Shown here in pieces: positions 25,553-34,363 of a stretch of DNA of 64,000 bases. A model generated the notes under the pieces. The model saw only the letters and a list, made by a program, of their open reading frames with translations, ran no database searches and had not been told where the DNA came from. Each line of letters begins with the position of its first letter. Position 1 is the stretch's first letter. The translations under genes were made by a program, and so were the position numbers. Source of the stretch: Desulfacinum hydrothermale DSM 13146 (GTDB lineage: Bacteria > Desulfobacterota > Syntrophobacteria > Syntrophobacterales > DSM-9756); contig NZ_FWXF01000003.1 in the NCBI RefSeq assembly GCF_900176285.1, positions 180,027-244,026 of the forward strand, in the 5' to 3' direction.

Positions 25553-28500
25553 GGGTCTCAACAGGACCGATCTTCCATCCGCCGGTGCACATCAGCGCAT
25601 CGTGGTGGTGGGCGGCGGCGTGGCGGGAATCCATGCGGCGCTCCAGGCGGCCGACCTGGGCCATCCTGTGGTCCTGGTGGAAAGGGATTTGGCCCTGGGC
25701 GGGCACATGGCCCAGTTGGATAAGACCTATCCCACCCTGGACTGTTCCATGTGCATCCTGTCCCCGCGCCTCTACGCCATCAACCGCCACCCGCTCATCA
25801 CGCTGCTGGTCCGCTCGCGCGTCGACGTGGTGACCGGATGTGCCGGTTCCTTCCGCGTGGGAATCACACAAAGACCCGGATACGTGGATCCGAACCGATG
25901 CATCGGATGCGGCACCTGTCATCGGAAATGCCCGGTGAAGGTCCCTGATCCCTTCAATGTGCATCTGGGCACCACCAAGGCCATCCGGGCCCTTTATCCC
26001 CAGGCCGTTCCCAGCGTGCACGCCATCGACCCGGATCATTGCCTGCATTTCACCCACGGTGTGTGCCAAAAGTGCGTCAAGGCCTGCCCCGCCCAGGCCA
26101 TCGACTTCGACCAGAAGCCCCGTTTCTTGGAGCTGGAGGCCGGCGCCGTCATTCTGGCCGGCGGATTCGACCTGTTGGATCGCCACAGCTTGGCCACGCC
26201 CCAGTGGCTGGAACTGCCCCAGGTGATCACCAATGTGGCCCTGGAACGGTATCTGAGTTCCACGGGGCCCACGCGCGGCATCCTGGATCTACCGGGGCTC
26301 GACGGCCCACCGCGGCACATCGCCTTTGTGCAGTGTGCGGGATCCCGGGATCCCGTGCATGGAGTCCCCTATTGTTCCAGCTACTGCTGTTCGGCCACCT
26401 TGAAGCATGCTGCGATCCTGGCCGGGATGCCCCATGTGGAATCCGTCACCATCTGCGCCATGGACATCCGAGCCCACGGCCGCGAGTGCGAACCCTTCTT
26501 CCGCCGCGTGCAGGCCTTGGACAAGGTTCGGATCGTTCGAGGCAAGGTGGGCGAGATTGTTCCACTGAGAGATTCCGGTGGGTTGCAACTGCAGGGAAGC
26601 GACGGTGCCCGTCCGTGGACTGCCAAAGCGGACCTGGTGGTCCTGGCCATGGGCATGCGCCCGTCGGCGGAAGCCCAGGAAACGGCCGACAGACTGGGAC
26701 TTCCCAGAGATTCCCTGGGCTTTGCAGCCATCAAGGCACACCATTCCGTGTCCACCCCCCGGGACGGCGTGTACGTGTGCGGAACCATCAAGGGACCCGA
26801 GAGCATTCCCACCACGGTCCAAGAAGCCTGCGCCGCAGCCATCGTCGCGTCCAAGCGGCTCCGTTTCAACGGCCTGCCGGTAAGCCGGCACGATCACGGG
26901 CCGTCGCTCCAGCCACAAGCACAAGGTCGAGAAGGAGCGGAGCGGGCCGCTTCCCGGACGCCGGAACAAGGCGGGGGGCACCAGGAGATCCGGATCGGTG
27001 TCTTCATCTGTCGCTGCGGAACGAACATCGCCGGCGTGCTGGACACGGCGTCGCTGGCCCAATGGGCGGCTCGCCTTCCCAGGGTGGCCCATGCGGAAGA
27101 AAATCTCTTCAGCTGCTCCACCGACGTCACCCGCCGAATGGCTGAAACGGCGATCCAAAAGAGACTCAACCGCCTGGTGGTCGCTTCCTGTTCGCCCAGA
27201 ACCCACCTGGGTGTCTTTCAGGCGGTTCTTGCCAAGACGGGGCTTCCGCCCGGCTACGTGAGGATGGCCAACATTCGGGAACAGTGTGCGTGGGTCCACA
27301 AGGAACGGCCGCAGGAGGCGTTTCGCAAGGCCCAGGCCTTGATTGAGGGCGTGGTGGCCCAGGTGACGGCAAGTCAGGCGGCGCCCGTACAACACCTGCC
27401 CATCGCCAAATCGGCGGTCGTTTTCGGAAGCAGCGTTGCGGCACTGACCGCAGCCATCCACGTGGCCGATGCGGGCCACGAATGCCTCATCGTGGAAGCC
27501 GAGGAGCAGCTGGGAGGACGTCTACGCCACGCCCTCTGCTGCCGCCCCGAACTCAACCTGGACCGGCTCTACCGGTATTTTCTCGGCCGGGTTCGCACGC
27601 ACCCCCGGATCCAGGTTTTCACCCGGGCCCGCCTGCTGTCCTGCACGGGATCCCTGGGCCGATTCGACCTCACATGGGAAGTCCAGTCTCCGGATCCAGA
27701 GAGTGGCCGCCGCCGGCTGCATCACCGGGCCGGTGTGGTCCTGATCGCCGTGGGAGCCCAGCCGCTCAAGCCCCAAGGGCTCTTCGGCTACGGCACCCAT
27801 CCCGCCGTTGTCACGCAGGCGGAGTTGGCCGATCAATTGGCCCGGGGAGACTTGGACCTGGGCAGATCCGGGCGAGTGGCCATGATCCAGTGCGTCGGAT
27901 CCCGCAACGACGAGCGCCCTTACTGCAGCCGTTCCTGCTGCCAGCAGGCGGTCTCCCACGCGCTGGAGATCAAGGAACGGCATCCCCACGTCCACATCTC
28001 CATTTTGTATCGGGACGTGCGCACCTACGGCACGGCGGAGCTCCTTTATGAAGAGGCCAGGAAGAGGGGGATCCAATTCCTGCGCTACGAGGAAGACCAT
28101 CCCCCGCAGGTGGCGGCCACGCGTTTCGGGCGCCGATCCACGCTGGATATCCGCTGGCGGGATCCGGGATCCGGTCGGCGGCTTCACGACCGGGTGGATC
28201 TTCTCGTCTTGAGCTCCGCCACCGTGCCCTCGCCGGAGAACCGGACGTTGTCCGCCCTGCTTCGGGTGCCGCTCACCCGCGACGGCTTTTTCTTGGAAAA
28301 ACACGTGAAACTGGCCCCTGTGGAAACGAGCGTGGAAGGGATCTTCATCGCCGGGCAGTGCCATTCGCCCAAGACGATCCCCGAGGCCATGGTTCAAGGG
28401 GATGCGGCCGCCGCCAAGATGCTGGCCGTCCTCAGGGCCGGGGAGCTGGAACGGCCTGCCTTTGTGGCCGCCATCGATCCGAGCCGTTGCAGCCGGTGTT

Positions 28501-28697
28501 TGAGCTGCGTGGCGGTTTGCCAGGCCCGCGCCATCGAGGTGCGCGGGCTGGGGCCCCCTCGGGTGGACCCGGGAGTCTGCCAGGGGTGCGGCGTGTGTGC
28601 GGCGGAATGTCCCGCCGGAGCGATCGATGTGGCCGGCGCTGAAGACAAGGCCTTGCGGGCGGGGCTGACCGCCATGCTGAGCTGCGGCTCTTTTTGA
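25545..28697 (+). CDS. Tandem HdrA-HdrA fusion flavoprotein
   Basis: A 1050-residue protein holding two HdrA-type units. Unit 1 (about 1-450): an FAD site RIVVVGGGVAGIHAALQAAD, then QLDKTYPTLDCSMCILSPR, ferredoxin motifs CIGCGTCHRKCP and CQKCVKACP, FVQCAGSRD and GVYVCGTIKGPESIPTTVQEA. After a basic, low-complexity linker (about 452-480), unit 2 starts with a full HdrA N-domain (GVFICRCGTNIAGVLDTASL, VASCSPRTHLGVF, NIREQCAWVH). It then has a second FAD domain (VVFGSSVAALTAAIHVAD), MIQCVGSRNDERPYCSRSCC and terminal ferredoxins CSRCLSCVAVCQ and CQGCGVCAAECP. Two FADs in one chain is unusual. The FAD motif of unit 2 is degenerate (GSSVAA for GGGVAG). Confidence 0.92.
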   Translation: MGEGLNRTDLPSAGAHQRIVVVGGGVAGIHAALQAADLGHPVVLVERDLALGGHMAQLDKTYPTLDCSMCILSPRLYAINRHPLITLLVRSRVDVVTGCAGSFRVGITQRPGYVDPNRCIGCGTCHRKCPVKVPDPFNVHLGTTKAIRALYPQAVPSVHAIDPDHCLHFTHGVCQKCVKACPAQAIDFDQKPRFLELEAGAVILAGGFDLLDRHSLATPQWLELPQVITNVALERYLSSTGPTRGILDLPGLDGPPRHIAFVQCAGSRDPVHGVPYCSSYCCSATLKHAAILAGMPHVESVTICAMDIRAHGRECEPFFRRVQALDKVRIVRGKVGEIVPLRDSGGLQLQGSDGARPWTAKADLVVLAMGMRPSAEAQETADRLGLPRDSLGFAAIKAHHSVSTPRDGVYVCGTIKGPESIPTTVQEACAAAIVASKRLRFNGLPVSRHDHGPSLQPQAQGREGAERAASRTPEQGGGHQEIRIGVFICRCGTNIAGVLDTASLAQWAARLPRVAHAEENLFSCSTDVTRRMAETAIQKRLNRLVVASCSPRTHLGVFQAVLAKTGLPPGYVRMANIREQCAWVHKERPQEAFRKAQALIEGVVAQVTASQAAPVQHLPIAKSAVVFGSSVAALTAAIHVADAGHECLIVEAEEQLGGRLRHALCCRPELNLDRLYRYFLGRVRTHPRIQVFTRARLLSCTGSLGRFDLTWEVQSPDPESGRRRLHHRAGVVLIAVGAQPLKPQGLFGYGTHPAVVTQAELADQLARGDLDLGRSGRVAMIQCVGSRNDERPYCSRSCCQQAVSHALEIKERHPHVHISILYRDVRTYGTAELLYEEARKRGIQFLRYEEDHPPQVAATRFGRRSTLDIRWRDPGSGRRLHDRVDLLVLSSATVPSPENRTLSALLRVPLTRDGFFLEKHVKLAPVETSVEGIFIAGQCHSPKTIPEAMVQGDAAAAKMLAVLRAGELERPAFVAAIDPSRCSRCLSCVAVCQARAIEVRGLGPPRVDPGVCQGCGVCAAECPAGAIDVAGAEDKALRAGLTAMLSCGSF

Positions 28698-28775
28698 GCC
28701 TTGGAGGGGCGGGTTCAGAACCCGCCCCTACTGCGGCAAGGCCTGGGCAGCGCTCCAGGATAGCCTCCCAGACGA
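28697..28775 (+). repeat. MITE-like repeat fragment after the Hdr cluster
   Basis: A palindrome on GGGGCGGGTTCAGAACCCGC (28706-28727), immediately after the HdrA-HdrA stop. Flanks resemble the other copies (GAGCCTTGGA before it). As a strong hairpin between convergent genes it may end transcription. 28776-28871 is otherwise featureless. Confidence 0.6.
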
Positions 28776-28871
28776 AGAGCGGACGCACGTTTTCTTTCAG
28801 CAGGAATCCTCTCCTGGAGCGCTCTCCTTGCCGGTACGGCTGGCCCCGAAGATGCCGAGCCTCCCGGTCCC

Positions 28872-31559
28872 CTATTGCAGGGCCAGATGCGGGGCGCGCA
28901 TCAGGCGGCTGATCTGACGTCCATAAAACTGCACCAACTGCCGATCCCCTACAAACTCAAACTTTTCCACCGTCTTGTCCCGCCCCTTCGTCTCGTGGAC
29001 GCGCCGCTCCAACAGGCCTTTTTCCACGTAGTAGGTGATGGCGTTTCGGCAGACGATCTTGGACACCGATTCCGGTCTTTCGATCAGTTCCAGCTTCAGG
29101 TTCTTTTCCCCGGCCGCCAGGATCTTCTTGACGAAATCCTTTTCGGTATAGGGCTTCTTTTCCACGTAGCGCATGCACCGGAGCACGAGCCAGTAGGTTT
29201 CGAAGAAGTTTCGTATGAGCCCATGCAAGGCGTGAGCGGCCGTGAGACCGCGGTGGGTGAGCAGATAGGGCTGATCCTCGGCGGGCTCCAGGTGGCGCAA
29301 CCATCCGAGCCGTTCGAAGATGTCCAGCACGCGTTTGCCCAGCTGGGTATCCCTCACGTCCATGTCGTAGACGAATTCATACTTGAACAGATCCTTCATG
29401 AAGGCCATGTCTTCCAGGATCTGGCTCAGGCTGAACCGGAACGTCTCCTGGCTCAGGATGGACGTGGACACAAAGGCCGCCGGCAGCAGGAAGTGGATCA
29501 CATTGTTCTTGTAGTACTCAAGCGCCAGCCGCTTGGAATCCTCCAAGGTGTAGACTTCATCTTCCAGATCGTCGTCCTCGTCTTTCAGGCGCTCCAGCAT
29601 CTTGCTCTTGACCAGATCCCGGATGGTCTCGTCCAGCACCTGCTCGGAAAGACGGAAGGTGCGGGAAAAACGCACGTTGTTCTGTTCCAGATACCGCAGG
29701 AAGCTTTGGCTCGTGGTGAGCAGTTCCCCTTTGGAAACCCCGCGCCGGGATCGGCACAAGAGGGCCGCGGACACCAGGGCATGGGGAGTCACCAGGGACG
29801 CGTCGTTGATGGCGGAAATGATCCGATAGGCAAAATCCCGGTACATGGCATGGCGGAGTTTGCCGCTCATCTTTTCCAGGTCGTAGCGGTTCCGTTCCAG
29901 ATAGCGCTGCAACGACATGGGTTCGGCGAACTGCACATACACCCGGCCGTATCGCTTCTTGAGAAAACGGCGGGCCCGAACCAGTTGCCCCAGGTTTTCA
30001 TCCTGCTTGGCGCCTCCTTTGATCTCGTGGACGTACACCTCTTCTTCTGGAATGCGATCGTAGCAGATGGCCGTGGGCACGAAGACCAGATCGTCACAGA
30101 AGCCTTCCTGGACCGCCTGGATCAGGATGGACAGGAGTCCCAGCTTGGGCAGAACCATCTTCCCCGTGCGGCTCCTGCCTCCCTCAATGAAGAACTCAAT
30201 GTTGTGCCCGCACTGCACCATGGTCTTGACGTACAGGGAAAAGACCTCGGCATAGAACCGAGCGCCCTTGAAGGTGCGCCGGATGAAAAAGGCGCCTCCG
30301 CGGCGGAAAATGGGCCCCAGGGGCCAGAACGAAAGGTTCTTTCCGGCGGCGATGAAGGGGGAATAGAGGTTGTTCGTGAAGAGAATGTAAGACAGGATCA
30401 GGTAGTCGATGTGGCTTTTGTGGCAGGGCACGTAGACGAGGGTGTTGTGGCGCGCGGCCTTTCGCACCCGGTTAAGGCTCGCCATGTCCACCTCGATCCC
30501 GTCGAACAGGTTGTTCCACATCCAGGTGAGCACCTTCTCGCCCATCTGGATCAGCGTATAGCTGTAATCGGCGGCGATCTCTTCCAGGTATTCGTCCGCC
30601 TCTTTTCGGATTTTCCAGACGGGCTCGCCCGAAGACTTGGCCCGGCGGCGCATGAAGGCTTCCAGCTTGGGATGGTGGAGGATGATCTCCTTGAGTTCCA
30701 GTTTGGTCTTGAGCTGGGGCCCCACAATGGCTCGGCGCACCTCGTCGATGCTTTCAATGAGCCCGCGCCGAAGTTCAAAGATCTGCTTTCGCCGTTCCCA
30801 CAGATCCTCGGAGAGCTCCGTTTGCACCTCCTGCAGATTGACCGGCTCTCCCATTTCCATGACCGCGTAGGAATAGCTCCGGATGAAGGAGACCAGCTTC
30901 CTCAGAAGGCCCGGCCGTTCCGGGTTGCCAAAAACAATCTCCCCCAACCCCCGCCGCTGCTTGCCGGGATCCCGGCTGTAGAGCAGAATGAGCGGCACCA
31001 CGTAGATGGGGCGATCCATCTTTTTCTGGATATCGAAAAGGTGCTCCAGCGGGTCGTTTTGCACCATGACCGTTCGCTGGTAATAGCCCTTTTCGCCCAG
31101 AAGGAAGAAGATCCCCGAACGGCCTTGTCTCACCAGCTTTTCATACTGGCCCGAGGTGTAAGGGTCCGGGATGCCGTCCCGGGTTAGAAACCGGGCGAAA
31201 TTGTGCGCGATGAGCTTCAGGGTGTACCAGCGTTTCTGCCAGAAGTAGGGACGCAGATCGAACAGGAAGGTGGGGGCCGGAAGGCCCAGCTGGTGCAGCC
31301 GCAGGTTCACATAGACGAAGTCCAGTTGGGACCGGTACTTGAGGGCATAGACAACGGTCCCCTTCCGTGCCAAGGATTCCAGCATCTCCTGTTGGTCCTG
31401 GGGGATGGCCGTCTTGGCCATGAGCTTCTCAAAAAGGGGACGAAGCAGGAACTGGGGGCGTCCCGGAACGGAAAAACCGAAGGGATCCTCCTTGAGGCTC
31501 GATCCTTCCTGGGGGGCCGGAAGGAATCGCTCCTTGACTCTCTTCAGCCAGTTGCCCAT
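28872..31559 (-). CDS. plsB: Glycerol-3-phosphate acyltransferase PlsB
   Basis: An 895-residue PlsB, the membrane-associated enzyme that acylates sn-glycerol-3-phosphate in the first step of phospholipid synthesis. The acyltransferase core holds the HX4D box (CHKSHIDYLIL), FFIRRTFKGARFY, the GGRSRTGK block (FFIEGGRSRTGKMVLPK) and VFVPTAICYDRIPEE. Large N- and C-terminal regions match PlsB rather than PlsC; it is slightly longer than the ~800-residue E. coli enzyme. The ATG follows AAAGGACGGATGTCATC, a loose ribosome-binding site. It is divergent from recN. Confidence 0.93.
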   Translation of the reverse strand: MGNWLKRVKERFLPAPQEGSSLKEDPFGFSVPGRPQFLLRPLFEKLMAKTAIPQDQQEMLESLARKGTVVYALKYRSQLDFVYVNLRLHQLGLPAPTFLFDLRPYFWQKRWYTLKLIAHNFARFLTRDGIPDPYTSGQYEKLVRQGRSGIFFLLGEKGYYQRTVMVQNDPLEHLFDIQKKMDRPIYVVPLILLYSRDPGKQRRGLGEIVFGNPERPGLLRKLVSFIRSYSYAVMEMGEPVNLQEVQTELSEDLWERRKQIFELRRGLIESIDEVRRAIVGPQLKTKLELKEIILHHPKLEAFMRRRAKSSGEPVWKIRKEADEYLEEIAADYSYTLIQMGEKVLTWMWNNLFDGIEVDMASLNRVRKAARHNTLVYVPCHKSHIDYLILSYILFTNNLYSPFIAAGKNLSFWPLGPIFRRGGAFFIRRTFKGARFYAEVFSLYVKTMVQCGHNIEFFIEGGRSRTGKMVLPKLGLLSILIQAVQEGFCDDLVFVPTAICYDRIPEEEVYVHEIKGGAKQDENLGQLVRARRFLKKRYGRVYVQFAEPMSLQRYLERNRYDLEKMSGKLRHAMYRDFAYRIISAINDASLVTPHALVSAALLCRSRRGVSKGELLTTSQSFLRYLEQNNVRFSRTFRLSEQVLDETIRDLVKSKMLERLKDEDDDLEDEVYTLEDSKRLALEYYKNNVIHFLLPAAFVSTSILSQETFRFSLSQILEDMAFMKDLFKYEFVYDMDVRDTQLGKRVLDIFERLGWLRHLEPAEDQPYLLTHRGLTAAHALHGLIRNFFETYWLVLRCMRYVEKKPYTEKDFVKKILAAGEKNLKLELIERPESVSKIVCRNAITYYVEKGLLERRVHETKGRDKTVEKFEFVGDRQLVQFYGRQISRLMRAPHLALQ

Positions 31560-31675
31560 GATGACATCCGTCCTTTCTCCGGCGTTGCTGCTGTGGATTG
31601 AGCAAAAGAGGTGAACTTAGCAGATGTTGAGGCGAGAGAAAACGTCTTTCCCCATCGTTCAAGAGAGCTCCCACC

Positions 31676-33364
31676 GTGCTCAGTGAATTGATCGTCCACA
31701 ACTTTGCCATCATCCGCCGCCTGCACCTTTCCCTCGACCCGGGGCTGACCATTCTGACGGGCGAGACCGGGGCCGGCAAATCCATCCTGGTGGGCGCCGT
31801 CAACCTGGTTCTGGGAAGCCGGGCCTCCCAGGAGATGATCCGAACGGGCGCTGAAGAAGCCACGGTGGAGGCCATCTTCACCTTCGACAGCCCCGAGGTT
31901 CTGCGCTCCCGTCTGGCACCTCTAGGATTGGAACCCGCCACGGAACTTCTCATCAAGCGCACCATCACACGCAGCGGTCGAAACCGTGTCTTTATAAACG
32001 GTCAATTGTCCACCGTCCAGCAGCTTCAGGGATTGGCCCAGGGCCTCATTTCCATCTCCGGCCAGCATGAACACCAGACCCTGCTCGATCCAGAGGTCCA
32101 TCTGGAGCTCCTGGACCGCTACGGGGAATTGGGCGACGATGCGGCCCAGGTGGCCCAGGCCTTCCAGCGGTGGGCCGCAAAGAGAGAGGCTCTGAAGCGG
32201 CTGCGCCAGATGAAGCGCCAACGGCAAGAGCAACTGGATTTCATGCGCTTCCAACTCCAGGAACTGGAAGCCGCCCAACTTCAGGAAGGCGAAGACGAGA
32301 CCCTGGAGGCGGAACGACGGCTTTTGAAACATGCAGCAACTCTCCACGAAGCGGCTTCCGCCGCCTACGGCCTTGTTTACCGGGACCAGGGAGCGGTTCT
32401 GGAGCGGCTGGACGAAACCGACCGGCATCTGCAAACCATCGTGGACATCGACCCCAGCCGCAAAAGCCTTCAGGAATACGTGGAACAGGCTCGCATCCAC
32501 ATGGAAGAACTCAGCCACGGGCTCCAGGAGGTGCTGTCCTCCATTCGGTTCGACCCCGGGCGGTTGGCGCAGGTGGAAGATCGGCTGGCCGTTCTGGGCC
32601 GCCTGGCCAACAAGTACGGCCCCTCGGTGGCGCACATGATCCGAAAGCGAGACGAACTGCGCCAGGCACTGGCCTCCGATGGGGAGGTGGAATGGGAAGA
32701 GTCGCAGCTGGAAAAGGAGATCGCCGCCGCCTTCCACACCTACCGGGAGCTGGCTCGGGCGCTTTCCCACAGACGCAAAGAAGCGGCCGAACGCCTCCAG
32801 GAGGATGTGGAGCGGGTTCTGGCCCGTTTGGACCTTCCTCGGGCCCGTTTCCAGGCCGCCGTCCAGCCGCCTCCCGACCGGGACCTGAAGGCATGGGAAA
32901 CGGCGGCCACGGCCCGGGGCGTGGACCGGGTGGAATTCCTTCTGTCGGCCAACCCGGGTGAGGACCTCAAGCCCCTGGCCAAAGTGGCCTCCGGCGGCGA
33001 GCTCTCGCGGATTCTCCTGGCCTTGAAGACGCTTCTCAGCCACCAGGGGGAAGCGGAAACGCTGGTCTTCGACGAGGTGGATACGGGCATCGGAGGACGC
33101 ACGGCGGAGCTGGTGGGACGTCAGCTCCAGCAGCTGTCGGAACGGTTTCAGGTCCTGTGCATCACGCACCTACCCCAGATCGCCTGCTTCGGCCGTCACC
33201 ATTTCCGTGTCCACAAGGAAAGCGATGCGGACTCCACCCGCACCTCGGTCACCCGCCTGGACGACCGGGCACGGGTGGAGGAGCTGGCGCGCATGCTGGG
33301 AGGCGTCACCATCACGGAAAAGACGCTGGATCACGCCCGCGAGTGGCTGGAAAGGGCGCGATAG
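31676..33364 (+). CDS. recN: DNA repair protein RecN
   Basis: A 562-residue SMC-like ATPase of double-strand-break repair. N-terminal FAIIRRLHLSLDPGLTILTGETGAGKSILV (Walker A), a coiled-coil centre, then the signature VASGGELSRILLAL, the Walker B region ETLVFDEVDTGIGG and CITHLPQIACFGRHH. The start is GTG 31676. The last 69 codons plus the stop are part of a 353-bp segment repeated at 35002. In this copy recN is complete, ending WLERAR. Confidence 0.95.
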   Translation: MLSELIVHNFAIIRRLHLSLDPGLTILTGETGAGKSILVGAVNLVLGSRASQEMIRTGAEEATVEAIFTFDSPEVLRSRLAPLGLEPATELLIKRTITRSGRNRVFINGQLSTVQQLQGLAQGLISISGQHEHQTLLDPEVHLELLDRYGELGDDAAQVAQAFQRWAAKREALKRLRQMKRQRQEQLDFMRFQLQELEAAQLQEGEDETLEAERRLLKHAATLHEAASAAYGLVYRDQGAVLERLDETDRHLQTIVDIDPSRKSLQEYVEQARIHMEELSHGLQEVLSSIRFDPGRLAQVEDRLAVLGRLANKYGPSVAHMIRKRDELRQALASDGEVEWEESQLEKEIAAAFHTYRELARALSHRRKEAAERLQEDVERVLARLDLPRARFQAAVQPPPDRDLKAWETAATARGVDRVEFLLSANPGEDLKPLAKVASGGELSRILLALKTLLSHQGEAETLVFDEVDTGIGGRTAELVGRQLQQLSERFQVLCITHLPQIACFGRHHFRVHKESDADSTRTSVTRLDDRARVEELARMLGGVTITEKTLDHAREWLERAR

Positions 33365-33509
33365 TCTTCGGAGCGGATCCCGTACCGGCGCATGATCTTC
33401 TGAAGGGCGGCCCGGGTGAGCCCGCTCATCTCCGCCGCCCGCGATACGTTGCCCTCCGTGCGTTCCAGCACATCCCTCACGTACCGGACGGTGAACTTTT
33501 CCACAACCC
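33157..33509. repeat. Direct repeat copy 1 (recN 3' end + ntrC 3' end)
   Basis: A 353-bp segment identical to 35002-35354 except A33361 versus G35206. It covers the recN C-terminal codons and, on the other strand, the last ~60 codons of the NtrC-type gene. Confidence 0.95.
33331..33509 (-). pseudogene. 3' fragment of the NtrC-type regulator gene
   Basis: Encodes VEKFTVRYVRDVLERTEGNVSRAAEMSGLTRAALQKIMRRYGI and the same tail as the full gene at 35176: the Fis-type HTH only. It is the duplicated 3' end, cut off at the insert border (33509). A few foreign codons and a possible ATG lie upstream, up to 33540, but a functional product is unlikely. Confidence 0.85.
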
Positions 33510-33754
33510 TTTTATCGCGCCATAGCGCCCCAGACACCATCGGAGTCCCGAGGACAGTCGGCTTTGCCTAAACTGAGCGGTTTGCCAGCAAAACAACCCA
33601 CCTAATGAGCTAAAGGTAGGGTCTAGTGAAGTTATTCATGCAACACATACTGCATGCTTTTAACCCAAAAGGTAGATCGTGTTATACTTCAGATGGAATT
33701 AGAAGTTTCCTCTGAATCTGTTAACTGCACAGACAGAGAGGAGGAAAACGAGAT
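33510..33754. other. Low-GC insert DNA, no gene seen
   Basis: About 245 bases, clearly more AT-rich than the flanks, starting exactly at the repeat border. No convincing open frame is present. It leads into a REP palindrome. Confidence 0.4.
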
Positions 33755-33783
33755 GTAGGGGCACGGCGGCGCCGTGCCCCTAC
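33755..33783. repeat. REP palindrome next to RAYT remnant
   Basis: A 29-base palindrome, half-site GTAGGGGCACGGC, identical in half-site to 13716-13744. A half copy, GGGGCACGGCGGCGCC, recurs at 33951-33966 at the far side of the RAYT remnant. Confidence 0.8.
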
Positions 33784-33784
33784 C

Positions 33785-33982
33785 GTGGAACAATCCGGCA
33801 AACCGTTGCCCGGTTCCATCCCCACAATCATCCGTGCGTTCAAATCCGCCGTTACCCGGCGTATCAACGGCCGGCAGGGCACATCGGGGGGTGTTGTGTG
33901 GCAACGCAACTATTACGCGCACATTATCCGTGATGAGAAATCCGTGAACAGGGGCACGGCGGCGCCTTGGAGATTCACATAG
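33785..33982 (+). pseudogene. REP-associated tyrosine transposase (RAYT, Y1_Tnp) C-terminal remnant
   Basis: The frame reads PGSIPTIIRAFKSAVTRRIN, then VVWQRNYYAHIIRDEKSVN. This is the end of Y1/IS200-like RAYT transposases, where the tyrosines lie in NYY-HIIR. The N-terminal HUH part is absent. After DEKSVNR the frame runs into a half REP, so the true end is lost. The remnant lies between two copies of the same REP sequence, the usual RAYT arrangement. Non-functional. Confidence 0.75.
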
Positions 33983-34123
33983 CAACAACGACAATACGGT
34001 CGAGAAGAGGGTTCGCCACGTGATAGCCAGAATCCGCAAGCGCTATCATTTGATCATTATGAAACCCGCTTGACAAAGTGGTCTGGTCTGGTCAGGCTAT
34101 ATAAAGGAGCAGGAGGTCTTGCG

Positions 34124-34363
34124 ATGCAGATTACCGATATTTCCAAGGCAAAGGCGCAGTTGTCGGCATTGGTTGAAAAAGTCATGGCCGGAGAAGAAGT
34201 GATTATCGGCAAGGCCGGAAAGCCGGTGGCCCGCCTTGTAAAGTATGAGAAAAGCCGCCAGCCGCGCCGTCCCGGCGCCTTAAAGGAAAAGATTAAAATC
34301 GCGGATGACTTCGACGTGCTCCCGGATGATATGGCCGAAGCCTTCGGCATGGTGAACCAATGA
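34124..34363 (+). CDS. Phd/YefM-family antitoxin
   Basis: A 79-residue antitoxin. The Phd-type N-terminal DNA-binding/dimerisation part reads MQITDISKAKAQLSALVEKVMAGEEVIIGKAGKPVARLV. A basic hinge follows, then the toxin-binding tail DDFDVLPDDMAEAFGM. AGGAGG lies seven bases before the ATG. Its TGA stop overlaps the ATG of the following VapC-like toxin (ATGA), as usual for such pairs. Lies in the low-GC insert between the two recN/ntrC direct repeats. Expected to bind the toxin and autorepress; the toxin is frameshifted. Confidence 0.9.
   Translation: MQITDISKAKAQLSALVEKVMAGEEVIIGKAGKPVARLVKYEKSRQPRRPGALKEKIKIADDFDVLPDDMAEAFGMVNQ

Noticed and set aside
28875..31187. 770-codon plus-strand open frame
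   Set aside because: It is the antisense shadow of plsB: high GC keeps the opposite strand open. It has His/Gln/Gly-rich composition and no family motif, while the minus strand is an unmistakable PlsB.
34070..34105. TTGACA plus TATATAA before the antitoxin as a promoter
   Set aside because: The boxes are about 22 bases apart, too far for a normal sigma-70 promoter; left unassigned.
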